A DNA stretch of 64,000 nucleotides from Chryseobacterium sp. 52 (GCF_002754245.1 NZ_PEEX01000001.1:2274001-2338000), one strand, 5' to 3'; shown: positions 53,164-62,296, counted from the first letter of the stretch. The notes: generated by a model not told the origin, from the letters alone. Numbers and translations: made by a program.

Positions 53164-54240
53164 TTATACGAAAGGAGCTTTCACTACTTTTGCAGGAATG
53201 TTCTTATTTCTTACCTGAATAAAGATCTCAGAACCTAGTTTGAAGTGAGGTTTGTCTACATAAGCCAGACCTAAACCGATCTTTTTCATGGGAGACTGAG
53301 TTCCGGAAGTTACTTTTCCAATCACATTGCCTTCAGCATCAACAACCGGATAATCATGTCTTGGAACTCCTTTGTCGGTAAGTTCGAAAGCCACTAATTT
53401 TCTGGTAATTCCTTCTTCTTTCTGTTTGGCAAATGTATCTTTAGAAACAAAATCTTTATCGAATTTTGTAATCCATCCTAATCCTGCTTCAATAGGAGAA
53501 GTGGTATCATCGATATCGTTTCCGTAAAGACAGAATCCTTTTTCCAATCTTAAAGTATCTCTGGCAGCCAATCCTGCAGGAATAATTCCTTCTGATTCAC
53601 CTGCATTGATGATGGCATCCCAAAGTTGTTCAGCATTTTCATTATTGAAATAGATCTCAAAACCGCCGCTTCCTGTATATCCTGTATTCGAAATGATTAC
53701 GTTATTAACTCCAGCAACACTTCCTACTGCAAAATGATAATAAGGAATCTCAGAAAGATTAGTTTCTGTAATCTTTTGAAGGATTTCTGTAGCTTTAGGT
53801 CCCTGAATTGCTAATAATGACATCTCATCAGATGCATTCGTCATTTTAGCACCAAAACTGTTATATTTTGCGATATGATTCCAGTCTTTTTCGATATTTG
53901 ACGCGTTTACCACTACAAAATACTTGTCATCTTCCATTTTGTAAACAATAAGATCGTCCACGATTCCTCCGTTTTCATTGGGAAGGCAAGAATATTGTGC
54001 TTTTCCGTTTTCCAGAGTATTTACATCATTTGTGGTCACAAACTGTAAAAGATCTTTAGATCCCGGTCCTTCAATAAAAAACTGTCCCATGTGAGAAACA
54101 TCGAACAATCCTGCTTTTTCTCTTACTGCAAAATGCTCTTCCGTTACACCAGAATATTGTACAGGCATTTCAAAACCTGCAAAAGGTACGATTTTAGCGC
54201 CTAAAGAAACGTGTTTATCGTATAAGGCTGTTTTCTTCAT
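53164..54240 (-). CDS. gcvT: Glycine cleavage system aminomethyltransferase (T protein)
   Basis: Transfers the methylene group from the aminomethyl-lipoyl H protein to tetrahydrofolate, releasing ammonia. 358 residues: [37 protein letters not shown] (with the catalytic-region Asp), [35 protein letters not shown] and [20 protein letters not shown] are family segments. It needs LipB-dependent lipoylation of the H protein. The end of an idi-orf-gcvT run with gaps under 10 bases. Confidence 0.97.
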   Translation of the reverse strand: MKKTALYDKHVSLGAKIVPFAGFEMPVQYSGVTEEHFAVREKAGLFDVSHMGQFFIEGPGSKDLLQFVTTNDVNTLENGKAQYSCLPNENGGIVDDLIVYKMEDDKYFVVVNASNIEKDWNHIAKYNSFGAKMTNASDEMSLLAIQGPKATEILQKITETNLSEIPYYHFAVGSVAGVNNVIISNTGYTGSGGFEIYFNNENAEQLWDAIINAGESEGIIPAGLAARDTLRLEKGFCLYGNDIDDTTSPIEAGLGWITKFDKDFVSKDTFAKQKEEGITRKLVAFELTDKGVPRHDYPVVDAEGNVIGKVTSGTQSPMKKIGLGLAYVDKPHFKLGSEIFIQVRNKNIPAKVVKAPFV

Positions 54241-54248
54241 ATTAATTT

Positions 54249-54719
54249 TTATTTCTTTATTTTAAAGCTGTTGAAAGTTTCGTTAAAAAGACTCATATAA
54301 TTTCCGTTCCAGAACTTCTGCCCACAATTGATGGACACCAGATACAGATCTTTGTCTTTCTGGAAGGCTTTGGTGATCCAGAAAAGTTTTTCCTTTTCAT
54401 CAAAATACTCGTAAAAATATTCTGTATATCCTTTTCTGCCCTTATTTTCTTTTATTTTGTCTTCCGGTTCCTGAGAATGATAAAGTGCCAGAATGAATTT
54501 TTTCATATCTGCTTTTGGAAGATCCAGTTCGTGGTATTCTGAAATGGTAATAGCTCCGATTTCATTGGTAGGGAAAATATTGACAATATCACTGTCATTG
54601 GTAGATCTCCAGCCTTCAGGAACATTGATAGAGTAGCCGGGGCTTTCATATACTTTTACTTTCTGGGCAAAAAATAAACTTCCCGTTAAAAAAGCTGATA
54701 CAAATAATATTTTTTTCAT
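54249..54719 (-). CDS. Uncharacterised secreted protein, PsbP-like fold possible
   Basis: Protein of 156 residues with a signal peptide ([18 protein letters not shown]). The mature part opens with [16 protein letters not shown] and ends in a helix [10 protein letters not shown]. The arrangement (Y-S-I-N-V-P-x-G-W, later an amphipathic strand) is common in PsbP/MOG1-like periplasmic proteins. No enzyme motif. It lies between idi and gcvT with gaps of three to eight bases, so it is in their operon. A second Met directly before the chosen one (54722) is equally possible. Confidence 0.8.
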   Translation of the reverse strand: MKKILFVSAFLTGSLFFAQKVKVYESPGYSINVPEGWRSTNDSDIVNIFPTNEIGAITISEYHELDLPKADMKKFILALYHSQEPEDKIKENKGRKGYTEYFYEYFDEKEKLFWITKAFQKDKDLYLVSINCGQKFWNGNYMSLFNETFNSFKIKK

Positions 54720-54722
54720 CAA

Positions 54723-55232
54723 TTAAAAATGGTGTTTATATTCTTCGAGGATAATTTTAAACCACTCTGTAAAATTTCCCGGAGCTTCAGCAATTTCTTT
54801 ATCAAGGCTTTCCATGGTGATGAATCTTACTTCTTCCACTTCCTCTTTATTCAAATTGAAGTCGGACTCATGATTTCCTACGAATACATGATCCAGTTCG
54901 TGCTCCCAAAGACCACCGCCTACATCTGCTTTATAGATAAAGTTGAATTTTTCCGAAAGCTCAACTTCAATTCCGAGTTCCTCATTAAGCCTGCGTTTTG
55001 CCCCTTCAAGATAGGTTTCGCCTTCTCTTGGATGAGAACAGACCGCATTGGTCCATTGATTGGGAGAATGGTATTTTCCTGATGCCCTTTTTTGAAGAAG
55101 CATCTCACCTTTGCTGTTGAACAAAAATACAGAAAATGCGCGGTGTAAAAGGCCGTTGATATGTGCCTGCTGTTTTTCCATCAGGCCCAGAACTTCATCT
55201 TCAGGATTTACTAAAACTACCAATTCTTCCAT
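54723..55232 (-). CDS. idi: Isopentenyl-diphosphate delta-isomerase, type I
   Basis: Interconverts isopentenyl and dimethylallyl diphosphate, in the cytosol. Nudix-type fold of 169 residues: LHRAFSVFLFNSKGEMLLQKR, NQWTNAVCSHPREGE with the catalytic Cys, GAKRRLNEELGIEV (Nudix helix) and HELDHVFVG. The ATG at 55232 is chosen; a GTG at 55238 in the same frame falls inside the -7 promoter element and is unlikely. Confidence 0.95.
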   Translation of the reverse strand: MEELVVLVNPEDEVLGLMEKQQAHINGLLHRAFSVFLFNSKGEMLLQKRASGKYHSPNQWTNAVCSHPREGETYLEGAKRRLNEELGIEVELSEKFNFIYKADVGGGLWEHELDHVFVGNHESDFNLNKEEVEEVRFITMESLDKEIAEAPGNFTEWFKIILEEYKHHF

Positions 55233-55237
55233 TCCCA

Positions 55238-55245
55238 CAAAGATA
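55238..55245 (-). promoter_or_regulatory. idi promoter -7 element
   Basis: Minus-strand TATCTTTG, five bases from the idi ATG; transcript expected to be leaderless. Confidence 0.6.
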
Positions 55246-55344
55246 AGTGTAATAAATGTATTTTGGAAATTTTTGGAGAAACATCATGTCCTGTATGGTA
55301 ACACCATTGAACATAAAATACCTAAACACTGAACTGGTCTTTCA

Positions 55345-56190
55345 TCAGAGAAGTCCTTTTTTTTCTTTTCTTAATGTTGATGAATTTGTCCCAAAATGTT
55401 TTTTCAGAGCTTTGTTCAAATGACTTCCATCAGTAAAACCCAAACTCCATGCTATTTCCTGTAAAGGGGATTGCGTATATTTTATTCTGTTGATGGCTAT
55501 CTGCAGTTTTGTTTTTTGAATGTATTCTTTAAGGGATTCATTAGAATTTCTCTTAAAGTATTCACTGAAATACTTTTTGGAGATGTTAAATTTTTCCGAT
55601 AGATATAAAATGGACACCTTGTCGTCGTCAATAATATGCTGGTTGATGTGTTTAATAATATCAAGGAATTTGCTGTCATTTTTTTTCTGAAAATCTTCTG
55701 ATAGGATTAATTTTGAACTTATTATAGTTAATATGGACGATAGAGTATTAGCCGTTAATGTTTCAGAATAGTCAGACGGCTGTCCTTTTTCAAGCAATAG
55801 TATTTCAAACAGTTTTTTTACATGGCTTTTATCTTTTTCATCATTGATGTTAAGGCCTGTATTGAAGTCGTAAAATCCGATGATATAATTAAGCTTACTA
55901 TACCATTCCAAATAATCTATCGTTGTATTTTTAAGATTTTTGAAATAATGTTCTGTAAACCGGATAAAAAGAAAGGTTGTGGGCTCCGTGATTTCATAAG
56001 CATGACATTTAGAATACGGTAAAAGAAAAAAATCATCTTTTTGATAAGCCTGAGTTTTATATTCTATACTTTGAATGCCTTTTCCTTTAAGAATAAATAC
56101 CAATTCGAAAAAACTGTTTTTACGGAATCTGTCTTTCCATTCAGTGAGTTCTGCGATTTCTATTTCAATAAGCTCCCGTATATGATCCAT
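55345..56190 (-). CDS. AraC family transcriptional regulator
   Basis: Regulator of 281 residues with an N-terminal cupin-type sensor domain (FFELVFILKGKGIQSIEYKT) and a C-terminal pair of helix-turn-helix motifs (LYLSEKFNISKKYFSEYFKR and SPLQEIAWSLGFTDGSHLNK). Divergently arranged with the AhpD-like gene across 110 bases holding promoters for both, so that gene is its likely target. Ligand unknown. Confidence 0.92.
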   Translation of the reverse strand: MDHIRELIEIEIAELTEWKDRFRKNSFFELVFILKGKGIQSIEYKTQAYQKDDFFLLPYSKCHAYEITEPTTFLFIRFTEHYFKNLKNTTIDYLEWYSKLNYIIGFYDFNTGLNINDEKDKSHVKKLFEILLLEKGQPSDYSETLTANTLSSILTIISSKLILSEDFQKKNDSKFLDIIKHINQHIIDDDKVSILYLSEKFNISKKYFSEYFKRNSNESLKEYIQKTKLQIAINRIKYTQSPLQEIAWSLGFTDGSHLNKALKKHFGTNSSTLRKEKKGLL

Positions 56191-56213
56191 TGCTTTTATC
56201 AGGCTAGATTCTG

Positions 56214-56221
56214 CAAAGGTA
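56214..56221 (-). promoter_or_regulatory. Promoter -7 element of the AraC gene
   Basis: Minus-strand TACCTTTG, 23 bases before the ATG. Confidence 0.6.
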
Positions 56222-56281
56222 AATCTTTTATTTTTACCCTTTTATCCAGTTTTTATACTCTTTCAGAAACGGCAGTGCTTT

Positions 56282-56289
56282 TAACTTTG
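56282..56289 (+). promoter_or_regulatory. Promoter -7 element of the AhpD-like gene
   Basis: TAACTTTG, 11 bases before the ATG at 56301, giving a very short leader. Confidence 0.6.
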
Positions 56290-56300
56290 CAAAAAAAAAT

Positions 56301-56717
56301 ATGGATTACAAAGAGATTTCAAAAAAAACAGTAGGGTATTTATACCAGGCCCATTCAAGTATTAGAAATTCTGAGATTGATAATAAGCTCATTGCGTTGG
56401 CTGAACTAAGAATATCCCAACTGAACGGATGTTCGTATTGCTGCAGTTTTCATGCTAATGAATTAAGGGAAATGGGAATGGATCTGGCTTTAATTGACAA
56501 AATACCGGGATACAAACACTCTGTTTCATTTGACCGGAAGCAGATTCTGGTATTAAGATGGGCAGATGCGGTAACCAACCTGGACGGAGATATGGAGTCT
56601 CTGTTGGAAGATTTGAAACAGGAGTTTTCAGAAAAAGAAATTGTAGACTTAACTTCCAGCATTTCATTAATGAATGCTTTGAATCGTTTACGGATTAGTT
56701 TAGGAGAGAAAGTTTAA
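56301..56717 (+). CDS. Carboxymuconolactone decarboxylase/AhpD-like protein
   Basis: Protein of 138 residues with the AhpD-type motif NGCSYCCSFH (Cys-x-x-Cys and His four residues on), which acts in peroxide reduction or redox relay in this family. ALAELRISQLNGC and WADAVTNLDG are usual for the small one-domain members. No peroxiredoxin gene is adjacent. It is divergent from the AraC gene and probably controlled by it. Confidence 0.9.
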   Translation: MDYKEISKKTVGYLYQAHSSIRNSEIDNKLIALAELRISQLNGCSYCCSFHANELREMGMDLALIDKIPGYKHSVSFDRKQILVLRWADAVTNLDGDMESLLEDLKQEFSEKEIVDLTSSISLMNALNRLRISLGEKV

Positions 56718-56912
56718 ATTGTCATTCTTAAAGTGATAAATTGGTATTGCAAATTGAAAGATAAAAGAATTTAAATTATGATAAAACGGGAAAAAATTAA
56801 TCATATGTAGATTAATGAAGGGGTATTGTGAATATTATTCGTCAAATAACGATAGTTTTGGTTTGTTTTCAATGTAAACTAAGTTTAATTATTCTATTCA
56901 ATGTAAAAGATG

Positions 56913-56920
56913 TAACTTTG
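56913..56920 (+). promoter_or_regulatory. Promoter -7 element of the HAD-like gene
   Basis: TAACTTTG, 14 bases before the ATG at 56935. Confidence 0.6.
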
Positions 56921-56934
56921 CAGCTTAAATTTTA

Positions 56935-57342
56935 ATGATGGAGTTAGAATATAAAGAGCATATAAGTCCAATTCTTAAGGACGGGGTGAAAAATTATTTA
57001 ATAGATATAGACGGTACCATTACGGACGACGTTCCGAATGAAGAACCAGAAAGAATGGTTACCTGCAAACCTTATCCTGATGCACTTGAAACAATCAACA
57101 AATGGTATGACGAAGGACATCAGATATGTTTCTTTACTTCAAGAACAGAAAATCTGAAACAGATTACCATCGATTGGTTAGACAAAAATGGATTCAAGTA
57201 CCACAGCGTACTCTGCGGAAAGCCCAGAGGAGGTAACTATCACTGGATAGACAACCACTTGGTAAGAGCTACAAGATACAAAGGGAAATTTACAGACCTT
57301 GTAGAAAAGCAGGTAACCATAGAAGTTTTCAAAGAAGATTAA
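56935..57342 (+). CDS. HAD superfamily hydrolase-like protein
   Basis: Protein of 135 residues, a small HAD domain without cap: motif I YLIDIDGTITDD, motif II CFFTSRTENL, and a late DN (WIDNHLV). KPYPDALETINKWYDEGHQ corresponds to the usual segment before motif II. Similar proteins are called phosphatases, and some are listed as phosphoheptose-related. Substrate unknown. It lies upstream of serA on the same strand, separated by a structured 100-base gap. Confidence 0.85.
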   Translation: MMELEYKEHISPILKDGVKNYLIDIDGTITDDVPNEEPERMVTCKPYPDALETINKWYDEGHQICFFTSRTENLKQITIDWLDKNGFKYHSVLCGKPRGGNYHWIDNHLVRATRYKGKFTDLVEKQVTIEVFKED

Positions 57343-57356
57343 GAAAACATATACAG

Positions 57357-57415
57357 AGATTTAAAAATTAAACAATGAAAGTGTACGCACTGAAATTTTT
57401 TTAATTTTTAAATCT
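57357..57415. promoter_or_regulatory. Structured element between the HAD-like gene and serA
   Basis: Perfect 14-bp inverted repeat AGATTTAAAAATTA (57357-57370) and TAATTTTTAAATCT (57402-57415). The loop contains a second hairpin AGTG-TACG-CACT (about 57380-57391). T-rich sequence follows. It may terminate the HAD transcript or control serA. Confidence 0.6.
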
Positions 57416-57442
57416 TTTCACTTTTTAATATCAATTGTATTT

Positions 57443-58402
57443 ATGAAAGTTTTAGCGAATGACGGTCTGGATCAATCTGGAATTGATGCACTGACTGAGA
57501 AAGGTTTTGAAGTGATCACTGCAAAAGTTCCGCAGGAGCTTTTGGTAGATTACATTAACGAGCATAAGATCCGTACCCTGTTGGTAAGGAGTGCTACTCA
57601 GGTAAGAAAAGATATTATTGATGGTTGTCCGTCTATCGGGATCATTGGACGTGGTGGTGTTGGAATGGATAATATTGATGTGGATTATGCAAGAGAAAAA
57701 GGAATTCATGTGATCAATACCCCGTCTGCATCTTCAGAATCGGTGGCTGAACTTGTGTTTGCCCACTTATTTTCAGGAGCAAGATTTCTTCAGGATTCAA
57801 ACAGAAAAATGCCTTTAGTAGGAGATACACAATTTGCAGGTCTTAAAAAAGCATATACTGCAGGGATTGAACTGAGAGGAAAAACCATCGGAATCGTTGG
57901 GATGGGAAGAATAGGACAGGAAGTTGCCAGAATTGCCTTAGGATTAGGAATGAGAGTTATTGCAGCCGATAATAATATTGGGAAAGCAAGCATCAAAGTA
58001 AAATTCTACAACAATCAGTTTATCAATGTAGATATTGAAACCGAACCGCTTCAGGAAGTATTGAAACATTCAGACTTTATTACGCTGCATGTTCCGGCTC
58101 AGAAAGATGGATACATGATCGGTAAAAATGAGTTTGACATTATGAAAGACGGTGTGGCAGTCGTAAACTGTTCAAGAGGTGGTGTTATCGATGAGTCAGC
58201 TTTAATTGAAGCCCTGGATTCAGGTAAGGTGAAGTTTGCGGGATTAGATGTTTTCATCAATGAACCTACGCCTTCTAAGGAAATACTGAACCATTCAAAG
58301 ATTTCCCTGACGCCGCATACAGGTGCATCTACTTTAGAAGCTCAGGACAGAATCGGGCTTTCTCTGGCAGAGCAGATTTCAAGTATTTTACAGATCCAGT
58401 AA
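57443..58402 (+). CDS. serA: D-3-phosphoglycerate dehydrogenase (D-2-hydroxyacid dehydrogenase family)
   Basis: First step of serine synthesis, NAD-dependent. 319 residues, the short form without C-terminal ACT domain. NAD site GIVGMGRIGQEVARIALGLG; catalytic Arg in NCSRGGVID, Glu in FINEPTPS, and His in SLTPHTGAST. RSATQVRKDIIDGCPSI and GRGGVGMDNIDVDYA are typical for SerA. Lack of the ACT domain implies no serine feedback through it. A terminator shared with mscL follows. Confidence 0.92.
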   Translation: MKVLANDGLDQSGIDALTEKGFEVITAKVPQELLVDYINEHKIRTLLVRSATQVRKDIIDGCPSIGIIGRGGVGMDNIDVDYAREKGIHVINTPSASSESVAELVFAHLFSGARFLQDSNRKMPLVGDTQFAGLKKAYTAGIELRGKTIGIVGMGRIGQEVARIALGLGMRVIAADNNIGKASIKVKFYNNQFINVDIETEPLQEVLKHSDFITLHVPAQKDGYMIGKNEFDIMKDGVAVVNCSRGGVIDESALIEALDSGKVKFAGLDVFINEPTPSKEILNHSKISLTPHTGASTLEAQDRIGLSLAEQISSILQIQ

Positions 58403-58422
58403 GATCTGACGAACATAAAAAC

Positions 58423-58449
58423 AAAAGCACCTCAATTTAGAGGTGCTTC
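58423..58449. terminator. Bidirectional terminator between serA and mscL
   Basis: AAGCACCTC and GAGGTGCTT around AATTTA (58425-58447), flanked by T on both outer sides. Confidence 0.88.
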
Positions 58450-58460
58450 TATTTTATCTA

Positions 58461-58835
58461 TTATTTTTGACTCTTAAGGAGATCTCTGATTTCCGTAAGT
58501 AATTTTTGGTCTTCAGTAGGTCCGGCAGGAGCTGCATCTTCTCTTTTAACCACCTTGTTGGCACCTTTTATGATCCAGAACAGAACCATAGCAATACATA
58601 AAAAGCTGATTACAGCTGAAAGAAAGTTACCATAAGTAACCCCGTTCCATGAAAGCTTTGAAATGTTTTCTGCTCCGGCAGCCTTCAGTGCAGGATTCAG
58701 TAATAATGGAGTAATTACATCTTCTACCAGTGAGGAAACAATTTTTCCGAATGCTCCCCCGATGATTACACCGACAGCCAGATCAAGTACATTGCCCTTG
58801 AAAGCAAAGTCTCTAAATTCTTTAACAAATCCCAT
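58461..58835 (-). CDS. mscL: Large-conductance mechanosensitive channel
   Basis: Protein of 124 residues, two membrane helices. EFRDFAFKGNVLDLAVGVII and GGAFGKIVSSLVEDVITPLL form the pore helix; FLCIAMVLFWIIKGAN is the second helix; the C-terminal cytosolic helix ends TEIRDLLKSQ. It opens on membrane stretch and releases osmolytes during osmotic downshift. Promoter at 58865. Confidence 0.97.
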   Translation of the reverse strand: MGFVKEFRDFAFKGNVLDLAVGVIIGGAFGKIVSSLVEDVITPLLLNPALKAAGAENISKLSWNGVTYGNFLSAVISFLCIAMVLFWIIKGANKVVKREDAAPAGPTEDQKLLTEIRDLLKSQK

Positions 58836-58864
58836 AATTTATATTTTTTTAATTAGTATACACA

Positions 58865-58872
58865 CAAAAATA
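58865..58872 (-). promoter_or_regulatory. mscL promoter -7 element
   Basis: Minus-strand TATTTTTG, 29 bases before the ATG. Confidence 0.6.
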
Positions 58873-59062
58873 TAATTTAAAATTGTAAAAAACATTACTT
58901 TTCAGAGTTTTTTATTCCATAATGATTGAATTAGCCATTGGATTTAAAGAGCCTTTTGCTGGGGAATTATGAACGGAACAGATACATAATCTAAACGTAT
59001 TTCGTAAGTATAACCTGTAAAAGAAAACTTTCGTAATTTGGTTAAAAGTTTGAAACCATCTT

Positions 59063-60580
59063 ATGAAAATTTTCACCGCAGAACAAATCCGCCATTGGGA
59101 CCGTTTTACTATTTCGAATGAACCAGTTTCTTCCATACAGCTCATGGAAAGAGCTTCGGAGGCATTGGCCGGATGGATCTCTGAAAACTGTAAAAATCAC
59201 AAAAAAATAGTCATATTCTGTGGCAAAGGAAATAACGGCGGTGATGGGCTGGCTGTGGCAAGAATGCTTTATATGAAGGGATTTGATGTAGATGTTTTTG
59301 TCCGGAACACGAAAGGGAAATTTTCTCAGGAAGCTTCTGTCAATTTAAAAAGGCTGCGGGATTTCTCCGGAATTTCTGTCAGAGAATTCAAAGAAGTGGA
59401 GCAGTATAATTTTGACAACAGAACGGTCATTATTGATGCTCTGTTTGGTACAGGTCTGTCCCGGCCTTTGGAAGGGGAGAACAAAGAACTGATCAATCTG
59501 TTAAATAATAAAAACGCCATTAAAATTTCTATTGATATTCCTTCCGGACTGTCTGTTGATGAGATTTTTCAAGAAGATCCTGTTATTTTTAAAGCCGATT
59601 ACACCCTAAGCTTTCAATGTTGGAAAAAAACTTTTCTTCATCCTGAAACAGGAAAATATGCAGGAAAAGTGATTATTTTCAACATAAATCTGCATCCGGA
59701 ATATCTGGAAACAGAAACTACTGAATATTTTATCATTGATGAAAAAATTATCGATGGTATTTTTAAAATGCGACAGGATTTTTCACATAAAGGAACGTAT
59801 GGAAAAGTGACCATTGCCGGAGGAAGTTATGGCAAAATAGGAGCGGCGGTATTAGCTACAAGATCTGCCCTGAAAACAGGAGCGGGTCTTACCTTTACAC
59901 TCGCACCGGAATGCGGATATGAAATTCTGCAGACTTCCTGTCCTGAAGCTATGTTCACAAAAAGTGGAAACGAGTACATAGAAAATTTCGAGCCAGAAAA
60001 TAGTATGATATATGGTGTTGGACCTGGGTTGGGAACTCATGAAAAAACAGAGAAAGGCCTTCTGAATTTTCTGAAAGAATATCATGATCCTCTGGTTTTG
60101 GATGCCGATGCATTAAATATGATTTCAAACGATCATAAAAATCTGAAGCTGATTCCGGAACGGTCTGTCATAACTCCACATCCTAAAGAATTTGAACGCT
60201 TATTTGGAAGCACGGAAAACTCTTTTGACAGACTGGAACTTGCCCGTAAAAAAGCGGTAGAATTGAATATCCTCATTGTATTAAAGGATCACCATACCCA
60301 GATTGTTACCCCTGACGGAAATGTGTTTTATAATATCACCGGAAATTCAGGGCTTGCCAAAGGAGGGAGTGGAGATATTCTTACCGGTGTTCTGGCTTCA
60401 CTGATGGCTCAGGGATACTCTGAAGAAAACGCATGTATATTGGGTGTCTGGCTCCACGGAAGAGCAGCAGATCTGGCGGCCGAAAAACATTCCAAAGAAT
60501 CGATGCTTCCTACAGATGTGATCAATGCATTCGGAAATGTTTTTGAGGAATTAAATAGAAGAGTTGCAGTAAAGCTCTGA
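59063..60580 (+). CDS. nnr: Bifunctional NAD(P)H-hydrate repair enzyme
   Basis: Repairs hydrated NADH/NADPH. 505 residues in two parts. N-terminal epimerase (about 1-215): SIQLMERASEAL, FCGKGNNGGDGLAVARML and ALFGTGLSRPL. C-terminal ADP-dependent dehydratase of ribokinase fold (about 225-505): HKGTYGKVTIAGGSYGKIGA, YGVGPGLG, ITPHPKEFERL and GGSGDILTGVLASLMAQG with the catalytic Asp. Both active sites look intact. Cytosolic. Confidence 0.96.
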   Translation: MKIFTAEQIRHWDRFTISNEPVSSIQLMERASEALAGWISENCKNHKKIVIFCGKGNNGGDGLAVARMLYMKGFDVDVFVRNTKGKFSQEASVNLKRLRDFSGISVREFKEVEQYNFDNRTVIIDALFGTGLSRPLEGENKELINLLNNKNAIKISIDIPSGLSVDEIFQEDPVIFKADYTLSFQCWKKTFLHPETGKYAGKVIIFNINLHPEYLETETTEYFIIDEKIIDGIFKMRQDFSHKGTYGKVTIAGGSYGKIGAAVLATRSALKTGAGLTFTLAPECGYEILQTSCPEAMFTKSGNEYIENFEPENSMIYGVGPGLGTHEKTEKGLLNFLKEYHDPLVLDADALNMISNDHKNLKLIPERSVITPHPKEFERLFGSTENSFDRLELARKKAVELNILIVLKDHHTQIVTPDGNVFYNITGNSGLAKGGSGDILTGVLASLMAQGYSEENACILGVWLHGRAADLAAEKHSKESMLPTDVINAFGNVFEELNRRVAVKL

Positions 60581-60593
60581 TATAGCAGACAAA

Positions 60594-60632
60594 AAAAAGA
60601 CAAATTCGCGTATTGGCAAATTTGTCTTTTAT
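60594..60632. terminator. Bidirectional terminator between nnr and lgt
   Basis: AAGACAAATT and AATTTGTCTT with an inner GC pairing, flanked by A- and T-runs. Confidence 0.82.
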
Positions 60633-60652
60633 ATCTATTTCCGGATGATCTA

Positions 60653-61921
60653 CTATTCCGGTTTTTCGTTTTCTGCCTGAGTGATCTTGAATCTTTTAGA
60701 AATAATCATAATCACAACGCCCGCGATCATAAACGGAATGGAAAGTACCTGTCCCGTATTCAGGGAACCGATGTGAATAAATTCATCCCCTTGCGGTTCT
60801 TTCAGGAATTCAACAAAGAATCTGATGGCCCAAAGGATGATGAAGAATAATCCAAACAACCATCCCTGCTGATATTTTTTGTTTGTTTTTCTGTATAATA
60901 CCCATAATAAAATGAAAAGACATACATAGCCAATCGCTTCAAAAAGCTGACTTGGATAACGCGGAACGGTAAACCCGTATTCGCTGCTCTGTTGCGGGAA
61001 AAGAATGGCGAAAGGAGAATTAGGATCAACTGTTTTTCCTACAATCTCAGAATTGAAAAAATTACCGATTCTTACAAATGCTCCACCCAAAGCCACCACG
61101 ATTCCTATTCTGTCATATACCCAGAAAGGATTCTTCTTGATGATCTTGAATGCATAATATAAAGTAGTGAAAATCAATGCTATTGTAGCTCCATGACTCG
61201 CTAATCCGGAAAATCCTGTGAATTTCAGACCGTTTTTAGTACTTATCGGCAAAAATACGCTCCAGAAGTCCTGCTTAAACAGTTCCGGCTGATAGAAAAT
61301 AACATGGCCCAGTCTTGCTCCTAAAATAGTACCAATCAGCGTCCATGTGAAAAGCGGTTCCAGATATTTCTGGTTCACATTGTCGATTTTGAAGATTCTA
61401 AGCATTAAAACATAACCGAAACCAAATGCAAATACAAACATTAAGCTGTAGAAATGCAGCGTAACTGGTCCCAACTGAATACCTTTTGAAGGATCCCATA
61501 TTTTGAAAGGCGTTTCCAGTGCTACACTGTCAGACCCGCTGATAGGTTTCGCTGACTTTACAGCATATTTGAAAGCGGTAATGTTTTCCTGAGTAACAGG
61601 AGTATCGATCAGTTTAAAGTTCTTATCAAAAAACTGATAATTGGAATTTTTATATTTTGCCAGGGTTGAGGTACTGGAATTATAGTAAGCAGGTTCAAAA
61701 TTGGATTCGTTCAGGATAACCAGAACATTATTTTTGGGTGCTATCTCCGGAAAAGCATTAAGATCGCCTGTTTCTGTAGTAGAAAAGATCTTTACCGGGA
61801 TACTGCCTCCGTTTACTTTCAGAGTTCCGTCAGATAAACCTCCGGGATAATCTTGGGCAAACATGCACTGCGTCATAAACGCAAATAGCACGAGGTAAAT
61901 TCTGAAAAATAGATTACTCAT
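60653..61921 (-). CDS. lgt: Prolipoprotein diacylglyceryl transferase with N-terminal exported domain
   Basis: Adds diacylglycerol to the lipobox Cys of prelipoproteins in the inner membrane. Catalytic core: GTILGARLGHVIFY, SGLASHGATIAL with the catalytic His (HGG is the usual wording), GAFVRIGNFFNSEIVG and YPSQLFEAIGY. Length 422 is far above the usual 260-300. The surplus is a signal peptide (1-22) plus about 120 residues outside the cytosol (GGLSDGTLKVNGGSIPVKIF, NNVLVILNESNFEPAYYNSS), after which the normal core begins near residue 150. yidD lies just upstream. Confidence 0.93.
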   Translation of the reverse strand: MSNLFFRIYLVLFAFMTQCMFAQDYPGGLSDGTLKVNGGSIPVKIFSTTETGDLNAFPEIAPKNNVLVILNESNFEPAYYNSSTSTLAKYKNSNYQFFDKNFKLIDTPVTQENITAFKYAVKSAKPISGSDSVALETPFKIWDPSKGIQLGPVTLHFYSLMFVFAFGFGYVLMLRIFKIDNVNQKYLEPLFTWTLIGTILGARLGHVIFYQPELFKQDFWSVFLPISTKNGLKFTGFSGLASHGATIALIFTTLYYAFKIIKKNPFWVYDRIGIVVALGGAFVRIGNFFNSEIVGKTVDPNSPFAILFPQQSSEYGFTVPRYPSQLFEAIGYVCLFILLWVLYRKTNKKYQQGWLFGLFFIILWAIRFFVEFLKEPQGDEFIHIGSLNTGQVLSIPFMIAGVVIMIISKRFKITQAENEKPE

Positions 61922-61942
61922 TTCTATTGATTTAATAGTTTG

Positions 61943-62194
61943 TTATTGATTAATTTTTTTCGGTGGAACAGGGTCGTAGCCGCTGCCTCCCCAGGGATGG
62001 CATTTTGAAATTCTCTTTACACCCATCCAAAGCCCTTTAAAAATACCATGAACCTGAAGCGCTTCCACCATATAATGAGAACAGGTAGGTTCATAACGGC
62101 AGTTTTTCGGCAGTAAAGGCGAAATAAACCACTGATAAAATTTGATCAAAATTACCAAAGGAAAACTAATAATTTTATTGAATGTAAGTTTCAA
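61943..62194 (-). CDS. yidD: Membrane protein insertion efficiency factor YidD
   Basis: Small protein of 83 residues: [35 protein letters not shown], and [15 protein letters not shown] carry the three conserved Cys of the family. It helps YidC-dependent insertion. The start appears to be TTG at 62194; no in-frame ATG lies nearby. A -7 element (62202-62209) stands eight bases upstream. It starts the yidD-lgt pair; the gap to lgt is 21 bases. Confidence 0.9.
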   Translation of the reverse strand: MKLTFNKIISFPLVILIKFYQWFISPLLPKNCRYEPTCSHYMVEALQVHGIFKGLWMGVKRISKCHPWGGSGYDPVPPKKINQ

Positions 62195-62201
62195 AACAAT
62201 G

Positions 62202-62209
62202 CAAAAATA
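62202..62209 (-). promoter_or_regulatory. yidD-lgt promoter -7 element
   Basis: Minus-strand TATTTTTG, seven bases from the TTG start, implying an almost leaderless transcript. Confidence 0.55.
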
Positions 62210-62232
62210 GGGTAAAAAATTTAAAATTAGTT

Positions 62233-62240
62233 TAATTTTG
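62233..62240 (+). promoter_or_regulatory. rarA promoter -7 element
   Basis: TAATTTTG, 56 bases before the rarA start, divergent from the yidD promoter 23 bases away. Confidence 0.55.
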
Positions 62241-62296
62241 TTAGAACTTTCAGGGATCTAAACCCTGAATCTGTTTATCAAAAAAAATAAAATATC

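Noticed and set aside
57375..57404. Nine-codon frame (MKVYALKFF) before serA
   Set aside because: Too short, lies in the loop of an inverted repeat, and has no codon run that would suggest a leader peptide.
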